From contig NZ_LXSQ01000007.1 in the NCBI RefSeq assembly GCF_001648475.1, positions 1 to 64,000 of the forward strand: a DNA stretch of 64,000 nucleotides. Reading direction: 5' to 3'. The translations under genes were made by a program, and so were the position numbers. This stretch comes from Eikenella halliae (GTDB lineage: Bacteria; Pseudomonadota; Gammaproteobacteria; Burkholderiales; Neisseriaceae). Numbering within the stretch: the first letter of the stretch is position 1; the number at the start of each line of letters is the position of its first letter. The notes under the pieces are model-generated. The model was not told where the DNA came from, ran no database searches, and worked only from the letters and a program-made list of their open reading frames with translations. Positions 48,052 through 56,534 of this stretch are shown here, one piece after another.

Positions 48052-49026
48052 TTAGGGATTAACGGGGGTTAAATCTGTGGCGGTGCTATTGGGATCACGG
48101 CGAGGATCGGTAGCAGAGCCGCCAAATACGCTGTCGAGGCTGCGGTTGCCGCTGAAAGTAACCTTGCCGCCGATTTCCGTACCGGCCGGGTTGTACCAGC
48201 CGCTCTTACCGTAGAAGCCGCCGTTCACTTGGCCGCTCACCCCGCCGGAAGAGGCTGTGCCGCTGAAGGTATTGCCGTTTACAGTAACATCGTTGAAATC
48301 GATGTCCGCACCAAAATCGGCATTGCCTTTAATCGTGCCGCCCACTTTTCCGGTGTTGAAATTAACGGTTAGCAAAGAATTAACCCGTTTGGCAGGGTTG
48401 GTATCAGTGTTATAGGAAGAGGCCACAACCGAACCGTCTTTCACGCGGAAGGCCCAAACTTCGTAGGTAGCTTTGCCGGTGGGTGTGGTGGCGCCATTGC
48501 GCTTCTGCATGTCCGCCGTGTTGGCCAATATGCCGCCCGCGAATAGATCGGTTTGCCCGTCGGCGCCAATCCATGCGCCATAACGCAGAGACTGCAGGTA
48601 GCCTGCGGGGAAATTAGCATCACCGTTTTCACAGCACACCAGCAGCTTGTTGCCATCGCTTGAGGTTTGCGGCTCCATCTTGGTGGGTTGGTTTTTATCG
48701 GGAGTAAAACGGCTAGAGAATCTTGGCGGATTAGTGAACCCATCAAAGGTATAACTTTTGCCGTTTGGCGCCTGATAGATGAGTTTGTTTTCAGACGACG
48801 GACTACCCCAATACTCCACATACCACGATACATAACGCAGCTGCCCACTACCGGTTTGGAAGGTAGTGGGCGTTTCGCCTGTGCTGGCCGGGCCGAGGAT
48901 TTTGCTGGAGTCGGCCGGAGTCAGCGGTGGCACGGGAGCGGTACCGTCCGGAATGGTTACCCCACCGTTACCCGCACACCCTGCCAACGCAGCAGCCACA
49001 GACAAAGATAAAATCAGGTGTTTCAT
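48052..49026 (-). CDS. Slam-dependent surface lipoprotein (HpuA/TbpB-like barrel)
   Basis: 324 residues. The lipobox AALAGC places Cys17 as the lipid anchor, followed by a Pro/Thr-rich tether. The C-terminal part (SLLTVNFNTGKVGGTIKGNA, then VNGNTFSGTASSGGVSGQVN and GGFYGKSGWYNPAGTEIGGK) is the eight-stranded handle/barrel of TbpB- and HpuA-type proteins. It sits 50 bases before hmbR on the same strand, and divergent from a slam gene. I infer it is moved to the cell surface by that Slam and helps the receptor catch haem or haemoglobin. Confidence 0.87.
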   Translation of the reverse strand: MKHLILSLSVAAALAGCAGNGGVTIPDGTAPVPPLTPADSSKILGPASTGETPTTFQTGSGQLRYVSWYVEYWGSPSSENKLIYQAPNGKSYTFDGFTNPPRFSSRFTPDKNQPTKMEPQTSSDGNKLLVCCENGDANFPAGYLQSLRYGAWIGADGQTDLFAGGILANTADMQKRNGATTPTGKATYEVWAFRVKDGSVVASSYNTDTNPAKRVNSLLTVNFNTGKVGGTIKGNADFGADIDFNDVTVNGNTFSGTASSGGVSGQVNGGFYGKSGWYNPAGTEIGGKVTFSGNRSLDSVFGGSATDPRRDPNSTATDLTPVNP

Positions 49027-49172
49027 GTTAATTTAACCACGTCTTCATTAAAGGAAATGGTAATATATCTCATTTTTATAGATAAGAAAACTGTTTTGTT
49101 TGCATAAACTATTTAAACTTAACGAATTCTTATTTGTAAAACCAACATATTTTCAATAATTTATTTTCACCT
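49027..49172. promoter_or_regulatory. Divergent promoter region of the haem locus
   Basis: 146 AT-rich bases between the lipoprotein gene and slam. TGGTAATATATCTCA (49058-49072) matches the 7-1-7 Fur consensus at 10 of 14 positions, a weak candidate for iron control. Both genes need promoters here. Confidence 0.45.
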
Positions 49173-50711
49173 ATGCAGATTAAAACGAGAGTGCTTCCAA
49201 TTATTGTGGCGTTGTGTATGTCGCAACAGATTTGGGGCGATACCACGCCGGATCAGGATCAGAAGCGTTTTTTGCAAACAGGGCAGCAGCAGTGGCTGCG
49301 ACAGTTGGAAAACAATGAGCCAACGCCTGCAGCCAAAGATGGGCAGCAGGCCGCGCCGGTGCTTACGCAGCAGGATTTGCTGGCACGGCCGCAGCTCTTG
49401 GCGCGGATGCTGGTGCAGGTATTGAACAGCCCGCCACAGCCGGAATTGTTGTCGGATTTAACTTCACTGTATGCGCAAACGCCGCAGCCGGACATGGTGT
49501 TGCTGCGGCGTGCGCAAGGCATGCGGGCAAAATACGCGGGCGACTATGCACGCGCAGTGCAAATTTATCGGGAATTGGCGGCAGAAGAGCCGCAGGATGT
49601 GCGCATCCGCCTGGATTTGGCGGCCATGCTGGCAGAAGACAAGCAATGGCGCGAATCGGCGCAGCTATTTGAAACCGTGCAGAGCGAGCCGGAAGTGCCG
49701 GCGGAAGTGCAGAATAATGTGCGGCATTATCTGAACCATATTGCCAAACAGCAGCAATGGCAGTGGAGCGGCGGGCTTTCGCCCTCATTTGATAATAATG
49801 TAAACAACGCCCCGCCGCCGCATTGCAGCCCGTTCGGCTGCAGCCGCGAACGCGCAGAAGATGCTGTGGGCGTGGCTTATAGCGTGGGTGTGGCGAAAAA
49901 CCAGCCGCTGGCCGGGCATCACAACCTGCGCGTGCAGCTGGATGTGAGCGGCACCAATTATTATTGGAGCAACAAATCGGCCTACGACAGCGCCTACGGC
50001 CGCTTGGGCGCGGGCTGGCTCTGGCAGGATGCGCGGCAGAGGCTGTTGGTGATGCCGTTTTACCAATTCCAGCTCAGCGGCACCGACAACTGGGATGGCC
50101 GCAAACCGCAAAACAACCACACGCTGAAAATGCACATGTGGGCGCACGCCCCCGGGCTGCGCACGGAATACAGCCGCCTGCTCACCCCGCGCTGGCAACT
50201 GCACACCACGCTGGATGCCTACCGCCAACACTATCGGATGGATACCAAAGCAGAAATGTATAACGGCTGGTATTTGGGCGAAAGCATCTCCCTGGCCTGG
50301 CGAGCCACAGCGCGTAACACGCTGTATGCCGGGCTGAATTTCAACCAGATGCTGCCGGAGCAATCCGCCCTGCGCGGCAGGCCGAACAATGCCGCCTACC
50401 GCCGCCACGGCATCGGCGCCGGTTGGATTCACGATTGGGACGCACTGGGCGGCCTCTCCACCCGGCTCAACGTATCCTTCGCCGAACGGCGTTTCCGCGG
50501 CACCGCGCTGAACATCACGCCGCAAGGCTTCCCGCACGAACAACGCCGCGACCGCGAAATCCAATACTCCGCTTCGCTGTGGCACAGAAACTGGACCATC
50601 CTCGGCCTCACCCCGAAGCTGAATTTCTCCTGGCAACACACCCGCAGCAGCCATGTATGGGCAGAACGCAAAAGCCGGCAAGTATTTATAGAATTGGAAA
50701 AGCAGTTTTAG
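49173..50711 (+). CDS. Surface lipoprotein assembly modifier (Slam)
   Basis: 512 residues with a signal peptide (MQIKTRVLPIIVALCMSQQI). The N-terminal half (~60-195) is helical with TPR-type pattern (AKYAGDYARAVQIYRELAAE; RIRLDLAAMLAEDKQWRESA). From residue ~195 a DUF560 barrel follows (WQWSGGLSPSFDNNVNNAPP; YSVGVAKNQPLAGHHNLRVQ), ending EKQF. It moves lipoproteins across the outer membrane. Its most likely client is the divergent lipoprotein at 48052. Confidence 0.93.
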   Translation: MQIKTRVLPIIVALCMSQQIWGDTTPDQDQKRFLQTGQQQWLRQLENNEPTPAAKDGQQAAPVLTQQDLLARPQLLARMLVQVLNSPPQPELLSDLTSLYAQTPQPDMVLLRRAQGMRAKYAGDYARAVQIYRELAAEEPQDVRIRLDLAAMLAEDKQWRESAQLFETVQSEPEVPAEVQNNVRHYLNHIAKQQQWQWSGGLSPSFDNNVNNAPPPHCSPFGCSRERAEDAVGVAYSVGVAKNQPLAGHHNLRVQLDVSGTNYYWSNKSAYDSAYGRLGAGWLWQDARQRLLVMPFYQFQLSGTDNWDGRKPQNNHTLKMHMWAHAPGLRTEYSRLLTPRWQLHTTLDAYRQHYRMDTKAEMYNGWYLGESISLAWRATARNTLYAGLNFNQMLPEQSALRGRPNNAAYRRHGIGAGWIHDWDALGGLSTRLNVSFAERRFRGTALNITPQGFPHEQRRDREIQYSASLWHRNWTILGLTPKLNFSWQHTRSSHVWAERKSRQVFIELEKQF

Positions 50712-50743
50712 CAGAAGGCTGCCCGGAATTATTCCAACTTCAC

Positions 50744-50788
50744 TTTCAGGTAGCCTTTTGTCTGTGCAATTGGGAAGGCTACCTGAAA
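50744..50788. terminator. Inverted DUS pair after slam
   Basis: TTTCAGGTAGCC (50744-50755) with 50777-50788. Confidence 0.55.
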
Positions 50789-50900
50789 TCCCGCCTGCAC
50801 TGTTTTAGCTTCATTGCAGCTTATGCTTTCAGGTAGCCCTTCCCTGCCCCAAGCGATAAAATGCCACCCGTTTTCCACCCTAATCAAGCCAAGGATCAAT

Positions 50901-52310
50901 ATGCAATTCCACCTTCACTCCGCCGCCCTGCCCGCCAACCAAGCCGCCCGCCTGTATTTGTGCACCGCCGCCCCGGCCGATGAAACCGCCGCCCTGCTCT
51001 ACGGCACGCTCACCGAAAGCGAACCCTTCGCCGCCGCCCGCATTCCCGCCAACGGCGGCTTTACCGACACCGCCGTGCTCAAGCTCGACAACACAGGGCG
51101 CGACGCGCTGGCCAAAGCCTTCCGCCACGCCGCCGGTTGGGTACAGAAGCAGCCCGCGCTCGCCATCGACTTGAGCGCCTTCGCCGCCGCCGAATTGGCC
51201 GATGCCCTCAGTGTGCTCACCACCGCGCTGGGCGAAGCCGTATACCGTTTCGACCGCTTCAAAAAAACCGCCAAACCCGCCGCCTTGCAACAAGCCGATT
51301 TCTACGCCCCCGCCGCCGACCAATCCGCCCGAGATGCACTCGGCCGCGCCCAAGCCCTGCTGCACGGCATCAATCTGTGCAAAGACCTCGGCAACACCGC
51401 CGGCAACATCTGCACCCCCGCCTATCTGGCCGACACCGCCCGCGCCGAAGCCCAAGCCGCCGGGGCATCTGCCAAAATCCTCGGTGCCGACTACATCCGC
51501 GAACACATGGGCTCGTTCTGGTCGGTAGCCAAAGGCAGCGCCCAAGAGCCGCGCCTCATCGAGCTTTCCTACTTCGGCGCGCCCGATAAAAACGCCGCGC
51601 CCGTCGTGCTCGTGGGCAAAGGCGTAACCTTCGATAGCGGCGGCATTTCCCTCAAGCCAGGTGCCGAAATGGACGAAATGAAATTCGACATGTGCGGCGC
51701 TGCCAGCGTAATCGGCACCTTCATTGCCGCCGCCCGCGCCAAACTCCCCGTCAACCTCATCGCCGTCGCCCCCGCCTGCGAAAACATGCCCGATGCCGCC
51801 GCCAACAAGCCCGGCGACATCGTAACCGCCATGGACGGCACCACCATCGAAATCCTCAACACCGATGCCGAAGGCCGCCTGATCCTGTGCGACGCCCTCA
51901 GCTACGCCGCCCAATTCAAGCCCGCCGCCCTCATCGACGTGGCCACCCTCACCGGCGCCTGCGTCATCGCGCTGGGCAGCGCCGCCAGCGGCTTGGTGGC
52001 CAACAATCAAGAACTGGCCGACAGCCTGCTCGCAGCCGCCCGCCAAAGCGGCGACAAAGCCTGGCAGCTGCCCTTGTTTGAAGAATACAGCGAGCAGCTC
52101 AAATCCAACTTTGCCGACCTGCAAAACATCGGCGGCCGCCCCGCCGGCACCCTCACCGCCGCCGCCTTCCTCGCCCACTTCACCCAAGAACAAACCTGGG
52201 CGCACCTCGACATCGCCGGCACGGCCTGGAAATCCGGCAAAGAAAAAGGCGCCACCGGCCGCCCCGTGCCGCTCTTATGGCAATACCTATGCAACCTAGC
52301 CGGCGTGTAA
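50901..52310 (+). CDS. pepA: Leucyl aminopeptidase (M17)
   Basis: 469 residues from ATG 50901, with AAGGAT upstream; the longer frame to 50814 is not conserved. VLVGKGVTFDSGGISLKPGA and NTDAEGRLILCDAL contain the two-metal site and the M17 signature (NTDAEGRL). It removes N-terminal residues from peptides in the cytoplasm and in some species binds DNA. The N-terminal domain is of usual length. Confidence 0.96.
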   Translation: MQFHLHSAALPANQAARLYLCTAAPADETAALLYGTLTESEPFAAARIPANGGFTDTAVLKLDNTGRDALAKAFRHAAGWVQKQPALAIDLSAFAAAELADALSVLTTALGEAVYRFDRFKKTAKPAALQQADFYAPAADQSARDALGRAQALLHGINLCKDLGNTAGNICTPAYLADTARAEAQAAGASAKILGADYIREHMGSFWSVAKGSAQEPRLIELSYFGAPDKNAAPVVLVGKGVTFDSGGISLKPGAEMDEMKFDMCGAASVIGTFIAAARAKLPVNLIAVAPACENMPDAAANKPGDIVTAMDGTTIEILNTDAEGRLILCDALSYAAQFKPAALIDVATLTGACVIALGSAASGLVANNQELADSLLAAARQSGDKAWQLPLFEEYSEQLKSNFADLQNIGGRPAGTLTAAAFLAHFTQEQTWAHLDIAGTAWKSGKEKGATGRPVPLLWQYLCNLAGV

Positions 52311-52324
52311 GGCGGCAGTCATAA

Positions 52325-52364
52325 GTTTCAGGTAGCCTGTGGCCAGAGGCAGGCTACCTGAAAC
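52325..52364. terminator. Inverted DUS pair after pepA
   Basis: Stem AGTTTCAGGTAGCCTG-type (52325-52339 with 52350-52364), 15 bases past the stop. Confidence 0.65.
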
Positions 52365-52405
52365 CTAACTCCCACCAAACCAACCTTATCTACACCAGAA
52401 CCATT

Positions 52406-52918
52406 ATGAAAAAACTCACTCCCATCCTTATCCTCACCGCTGCCATCAGCGCTGCTAATGCAGCGCCTCTCAACGAAGCCCAACTTGCCGGCCAATGGCG
52501 TTGCACCACAGAATACCCCAGCATCTATGCCGCCGTTACCGACAGCCTCACCCTCCGCCCCAACCACTACGCCAACAGTATTGGCGACTATACCTTCCGC
52601 CGCCAAGGCCTTGACTTCCGTTTCCAGCAAAGCGCCACTGGCACCTGGCAACTATCCAACGATACCCTGATCCTCGTCTGGAACAGCAACCGTGCCCGCC
52701 CGCAGCATGATGCTGCTACCCGCCAAACCATCGGCAACAATCCAGAGCTCCGTAACATAGAGCACCGTATCGCCACCATCCTCGATAGTGATCGCCAGGC
52801 CAAAACCATCACCCTGCGCATCGACAGCCTCGATGCCAGCACCATGCGTCAAACCCAAATCGACGACCAAACCGGTCAAGAAATGGCACAAAGCATCTGC
52901 CGCCGTTTGCCGAACTGA
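52406..52918 (+). CDS. Secreted/periplasmic protein, unknown function
   Basis: 170 residues. Signal peptide MKKLTPILILTAAISAANAA with a clear cut site. The mature part begins LNEAQLAGQWRCTTEYPSIY and has a lipocalin-like look: QGLDFRFQQSATGTWQLSND and ILVWNSNR suggest beta strands of a small barrel. Two cysteines. No family recognised. Confidence 0.7.
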   Translation: MKKLTPILILTAAISAANAAPLNEAQLAGQWRCTTEYPSIYAAVTDSLTLRPNHYANSIGDYTFRRQGLDFRFQQSATGTWQLSNDTLILVWNSNRARPQHDAATRQTIGNNPELRNIEHRIATILDSDRQAKTITLRIDSLDASTMRQTQIDDQTGQEMAQSICRRLPN

Positions 52919-53016
52919 AGCTTGAGCAAAACCAACCAGCTGGGTATCGGCTCACCCATACTAGGCAAACGCCCAACCCTTTCATTCACACCTGCTCTGT
53001 TTTATTTTCCATTTTT

Positions 53017-53053
53017 CAGGTAGCATCCCGCCCCCGAAAAGGCTACCTGAAAT
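53017..53053. terminator. Inverted DUS pair, one arm mutated
   Basis: TTTCAGGTAGCa near 53017 faces GGCTACCTGAAA near 53041, between the two secreted-protein genes. Confidence 0.45.
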
Positions 53054-53082
53054 ACAACTTCCATTTCAACTCAAGGATTTTC

Positions 53083-53448
53083 ATGAAAAAACTACTTCCC
53101 TTCCTGCTTGCCCTCTCAGTCCTGCCCACTGCACTCTATGCCGCGCCGGCCGACGATGCCGCGCGCATCAGCGCCCTGGAGCGGCGTATTGCCGATTTGG
53201 AAGCACGCATTGCCGTGTTGGAGCGTAATCAATCTGCGAGCAACGGCAATGTGCGCGAAGTCATCATCGAGCACCGCGCAGGCCGCAGCCCGGCCTATGT
53301 GTGCAGCGTTACCCCGTTCCGCAAAACCTATGAAGCCACCAGCCACAACGAAGGCCTGGCCCGCACCCAAGTCCGCCGCGCCTGCCAGGCCGAACAAAAC
53401 GCGATTTTCTGCGTGGATGCAGATATTAAATGCCGCCGTTATGATTGA
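53083..53448 (+). CDS. Periplasmic coiled-coil protein, unknown function
   Basis: 121 residues. Signal peptide MKKLLPFLLALSVLPTALYA. Residues 28-50 form a short coiled coil (ISALERRIADLEARIAVLER). The rest has four cysteines (VCSVTPF, RRACQAEQ, FCVDADIKC) that probably make disulfides, and repeats 'A-x-T-x-x-x-x-E-G-L-A-R' typical of small DUF-type envelope proteins. Family not recognised. Confidence 0.7.
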   Translation: MKKLLPFLLALSVLPTALYAAPADDAARISALERRIADLEARIAVLERNQSASNGNVREVIIEHRAGRSPAYVCSVTPFRKTYEATSHNEGLARTQVRRACQAEQNAIFCVDADIKCRRYD

Positions 53449-53544
53449 TTCGGGCAAGTGGCCTCCGCCAATCCAATCGCAATCAACACAAGGTGAACCA
53501 ACGCTATCTCGGAAGTTAAATGGATTGGCTATAAGACCTAATAA

Positions 53545-53602
53545 AAATAGGCTACCTGAAAGCATAGCCCCAATCGAGCTAAACCTTTCAGGTAGCCTAT
53601 TT
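53545..53602. terminator. Long DUS hairpin between convergent genes
   Basis: 18-base perfect stem (53545-53562 with 53585-53602), flanked by T-rich sequence on both sides, so it can serve both directions. Confidence 0.75.
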
Positions 53603-53619
53603 CTATTAGCATCAGGTTG

Positions 53620-54204
53620 TCAGCTAGCCTGTTTATCCTGAATGGCAAACTTGCCATCAGCCGAATCAAGCCAGCGCATCCACAACGGGCGCAATCCATA
53701 CTTTACGGCTAAAGCCGCCAGCAAACCCACCAGCAGCGCCCCGGCCATATCCAGCGGCCAATGCACGCCTAAATACACCCTGGACCACACCACACTCATG
53801 GCCACCATCAAACCTGCCACGCCCACCAGCCGAGTTGGGGCAAACAGGCACATGCTCATCAGCGGGGCAGTCAGCGAAGTCATGTGTTTGCTAGGGAAAG
53901 ACGAGGTTGCACTGTGCGCCAAAAAATTAGTGCCCAACTGCATATCAAACGGCCGCGGCACGTGCCAGCCCTTGCGGATTAGATAGGTTGCCGCCATGCC
54001 CAACAGCAGGCTGCACAATACATTCAGCCACACAACTCGCCGACGCCGATGTTTCCAAACCAAATAAACCGCCACCGCAGCCAGCGTGATGGCGGTTAAA
54101 TACTCCGCTATCAGCAAAGCCATCACTATGGCGCCGGGATGGTCATCATGATCGGCATTAATAAACAGAAACAAGGATTGGTTGATTGCGTGCAGAAACT
54201 CCAT
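53620..54204 (-). CDS. PAP2-type membrane phosphatase (undecaprenyl-diphosphatase-like)
   Basis: 194 residues from ATG 54204 (MEFLHAINQSLFLFINADHD), preceded by GGGAAGG; an upstream frame to 54318 is unlikely. Five to six membrane helices. The three PAP2 motifs are present: KGWHVPRP (Lys78, Arg84), SFPSKH (102-107) and SRVYLGVHWPLDM (Arg142, His148, Asp152). It is like BcrC/YbjG, which dephosphorylate undecaprenyl diphosphate at the outer face of the inner membrane; a lipid A or phosphatidylglycerol phosphate substrate is also possible. Confidence 0.88.
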   Translation of the reverse strand: MEFLHAINQSLFLFINADHDDHPGAIVMALLIAEYLTAITLAAVAVYLVWKHRRRRVVWLNVLCSLLLGMAATYLIRKGWHVPRPFDMQLGTNFLAHSATSSFPSKHMTSLTAPLMSMCLFAPTRLVGVAGLMVAMSVVWSRVYLGVHWPLDMAGALLVGLLAALAVKYGLRPLWMRWLDSADGKFAIQDKQAS

Positions 54205-54559
54205 GCCCAGCCCTTCCCTCTCCAGATCATTTAGATAAGTCGAACGATACTTATCTATAATTAGCAAAGAATTAGGGAATGTTTTATCCTGTTTATCCGA
54301 GCAACCATGTATAACCATATTCCACCTTTTCTACGTAGAAAATACCTGCCAGCGCAACAAGCTGCCGATAAATATCGTGCCGCAGAATTTCGCTGCGTTT
54401 TTCAAGCATTTTGGCTAATCCCCATTTAACTGCCCTTTATTCCCCTTTCTGCCACACATATAACCAAAATATTTCATTGCCTGCCGCATTGGCTTGATGT
54501 ACCAATACCGGCTGCGGCCAGACGATTTGTATGAAGGAACAACTATTTCAACAATAGAT

Positions 54560-54593
54560 AAAGGCTACCTGAAAATTTTCAGGTAGCCTTTTT
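54560..54593. terminator. Perfect DUS palindrome
   Basis: AAAGGCTACCTGAAAA followed directly by its full complement (54560-54591), then TT. There is no loop; a fully symmetric 32-base palindrome. Confidence 0.7.
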
Positions 54594-54619
54594 CCGCCTG
54601 CAACCAATCAACTCCGCTT

Positions 54620-54698
54620 CCGATACTGTATTGGCTCGTCTTACTGCATTGCTGCCCGCACCTCGCCGCCCTGCCCTGATTTTTGTTAATTCACTATA
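54620..54698. repeat. Decayed Correia element, left end missing
   Basis: The right end (CCTGATTTTTGTTAATTCACTATA type) is intact to 54698. The inner part (TATTGGCTCGTCTTACTGCA) is recognisable but mutated, and the left terminal repeat is gone. Confidence 0.65.
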
Positions 54699-54801
54699 GC
54701 AAGCCGAATGGGCTTCCGATACTAGGCGGAAAACCACAAGCAGTACGGAAGTACGGCAAAACAAACCGATGCTGAGGCTAAAGCTAAGTTGGTTGGCTAT
54801 A

Positions 54802-54905
54802 TATAGTGAATTAACAAAAACCAGTACAGTGTTGGCTCGCCTTGCCGTAACGTGTGTACTGTCTGCGGCTCGCCGCCTTGTCCTGATTTTTGTTAATCCA
54901 CTATA
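54802..54905. repeat. Correia-type repeat element (CREE), 104 bp
   Basis: TATAGTGAATTAACAAAAAC at the left, TTTTTGTTAATCCACTATA at the right, intact. Its right end forms the last codons and the stop of the minus-strand gene at 54893. Confidence 0.85.
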
Positions 54906-55306
54906 TGGCCGAACGGGTCGCCAGGAGGGGTTGTGACAATTTGGTAGGCGGCGGGATTGTCGATGCCGAAGTATTCGCCGTCAAACAGGTCGTTCCAGAT
55001 TTCTTCACAGCGCTTGCGGATTGGGGTTTGCCCGGTCGGGTCGAGCCACTCTTCGGCGCAGCGTTGCAAGGTATCGTCCGGCCAGAAATTGAGGCCGTAG
55101 CGGAAGCTTTCTTTGATGCGGATTTGCCGGGCAATGGGAAACCCGAGGAAATGGGGGCGCAGGTATTCGTGCGCCCAGCGGCGGACACTGCTGCTGTTGG
55201 CTAAGTTGAGGGCGGTCAGTTCGGGGTAGAGTTCTTCGCTGTAGTAGAACGGGGAGATGTCGAGGAAGTGGCGGAGGTAGTTCGGGCTGATTTTGAAGGT
55301 TTTCAT
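54893..55306 (-). CDS. Hypothetical protein ending inside a Correia element
   Basis: 137 residues. MKTFKISPNYLRHFLDISPF start, many aromatic and charged residues (RRWAHEYLRPHFLGFPIARQ), no signal or membrane segment. The final GHIVD and the stop codon come from the terminal repeat of the Correia element, so the original C-terminus was probably replaced. Family not recognised. A DUS pair lies upstream. Confidence 0.6.
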   Translation of the reverse strand: MKTFKISPNYLRHFLDISPFYYSEELYPELTALNLANSSSVRRWAHEYLRPHFLGFPIARQIRIKESFRYGLNFWPDDTLQRCAEEWLDPTGQTPIRKRCEEIWNDLFDGEYFGIDNPAAYQIVTTPPGDPFGHIVD

Positions 55307-55343
55307 GGTGTGCGGCTGGGGTTGGCGAATTTGCCGTTATTGT

Positions 55344-55379
55344 TTTCAGGTAGCCTGTTGCGGGAATGGCTACCTGAAA
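55344..55379. terminator. Inverted DUS pair after aroB
   Basis: 12-base stem (55344-55355 with 55368-55379), between the aroB stop and the hypothetical gene's start on the same strand. Confidence 0.55.
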
Positions 55380-55457
55380 TTTTCATATCCGTTTGATTCG
55401 GGCGTGTGGCTCAGGCTGCTCTGCCAAGCCCGGTCTGCCCGCCCGCTTGCAGGGGGA

Positions 55458-56534
55458 TCATATGCTTTGCAGCAAGGCGGCCATGTCTTCTCGGCTGAAG
55501 CCTGCTTCTACGGCGGCTTGGCCGAGCCGTTTGAGGATGACGAGGCGGATTTGGCCGGCTTGATTTTTTTTGTCGTGCTGCATGTGGGCAAGCCAGGTAT
55601 CAACTGCAAACTCCGGCGGGGCAACGGGCAATCGGGCGGCTTGCAGCAGGCGGATGATGCGTTCGGTATCGGCGGTTTTCAGGTAGCCTTTGCGCTCGGA
55701 CAGGCGGGCGGCGAGTACCATGCCGGCGGCTACGGCTTCGCCGTGCAGCCAGTTGCCGTAGCCCATTTGGGTTTCGATGGCGTGGCCGAAGGTGTGGCCG
55801 AGGTTGAGCAGGGCGCGGATGCCCTGCTCTTTTTCGTCCTGCTCGACGATGCTGGCTTTCATCTGGCAGCAGTGGCGGATGGTGTCGGCAAGGGCGGCGG
55901 GCTCTTGCCGCATGATGCCGGGCATGGCGTGTTCGAGTTTGGCAAGGAAATCCATGTCGCCGAGCAGGGCGTATTTGATGACTTCGGCCAGGCCGGCGGA
56001 AAATTCGCGCGGGGGAAGGGTTTGCAGGGTGGCGGTGTCGGCGATGACGGCTTGGGGTTGGTAAAACGCGCCAATCATGTTCTTGCCAAGCGGGTGGTTG
56101 ATGCCGGTTTTGCCGCCCACGGAGGAATCGACCTGGCTGAGCAGGGTGGTGGGGATTTGGATGAAGGGGATGCCGCGCTGGTAGGTGGCTGCGGCAAAGC
56201 CGGCCAAATCGCCGATTACGCCGCCGCCGAGGGCGAGAATGGTGGTGCGGCGGTCAGCATGGTGCTGCAACAGGCCGGTGTAGATTTGCTGGAGGGATTC
56301 GTTATTTTTGTATTGTTCGCCGTCGGGCAGGATGATCTCGCAAACATTGATGCCGAGTTGTTGACAGGCTGCTTTGACGGGGGCAAGATAAAGCGGGGCA
56401 ACGGTTTGATTGCTGATGATGGCGGCTTTACCGCCGATATGTGGGCGGATGAGTTCGGCCAAGTTGTCAAATAAGCGGAAACCAATATGGATGGGATAGC
56501 TGTGACCGGGGGTATGGACGTGCAGGGTTTGCAT
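55458..56534 (-). CDS. aroB: 3-Dehydroquinate synthase
   Basis: 358 residues. ILALGGGVIGDLAGFAAATY, IPTTLLSQVDSSVGGKTGIN and LLNLGHTFGHAIETQMGYG are the NAD and metal sites. It forms the ring in the second step of the shikimate pathway. Its ATG and the stop of aroK share one base (TAATG), so they are translated together. A DUS lies in frame at 55676-55688 and codes for GYLKT in a surface loop, one of few DUS inside conserved genes here. Confidence 0.97.
   Translation of the reverse strand: MQTLHVHTPGHSYPIHIGFRLFDNLAELIRPHIGGKAAIISNQTVAPLYLAPVKAACQQLGINVCEIILPDGEQYKNNESLQQIYTGLLQHHADRRTTILALGGGVIGDLAGFAAATYQRGIPFIQIPTTLLSQVDSSVGGKTGINHPLGKNMIGAFYQPQAVIADTATLQTLPPREFSAGLAEVIKYALLGDMDFLAKLEHAMPGIMRQEPAALADTIRHCCQMKASIVEQDEKEQGIRALLNLGHTFGHAIETQMGYGNWLHGEAVAAGMVLAARLSERKGYLKTADTERIIRLLQAARLPVAPPEFAVDTWLAHMQHDKKNQAGQIRLVILKRLGQAAVEAGFSREDMAALLQSI

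Larger units (their letters stand above)
54205..54892. other. Long gene-poor stretch with repeats
   Basis: About 690 bases. Holds a DUS palindrome (54560-54593), a decayed Correia element (54620-54698) and most of an intact one (54802-54905). The left part (54205-54540) must carry the phosphatase promoter; nothing else recognised. Confidence 0.6.

Noticed and set aside
50880..52205. 441-codon frame opposite pepA
   Set aside because: Antisense shadow of pepA, Gly-rich with no recognisable motif.
54579..54764. 61-codon minus-strand frame
   Set aside because: Runs through a DUS hairpin and a decayed Correia element; no gene features.
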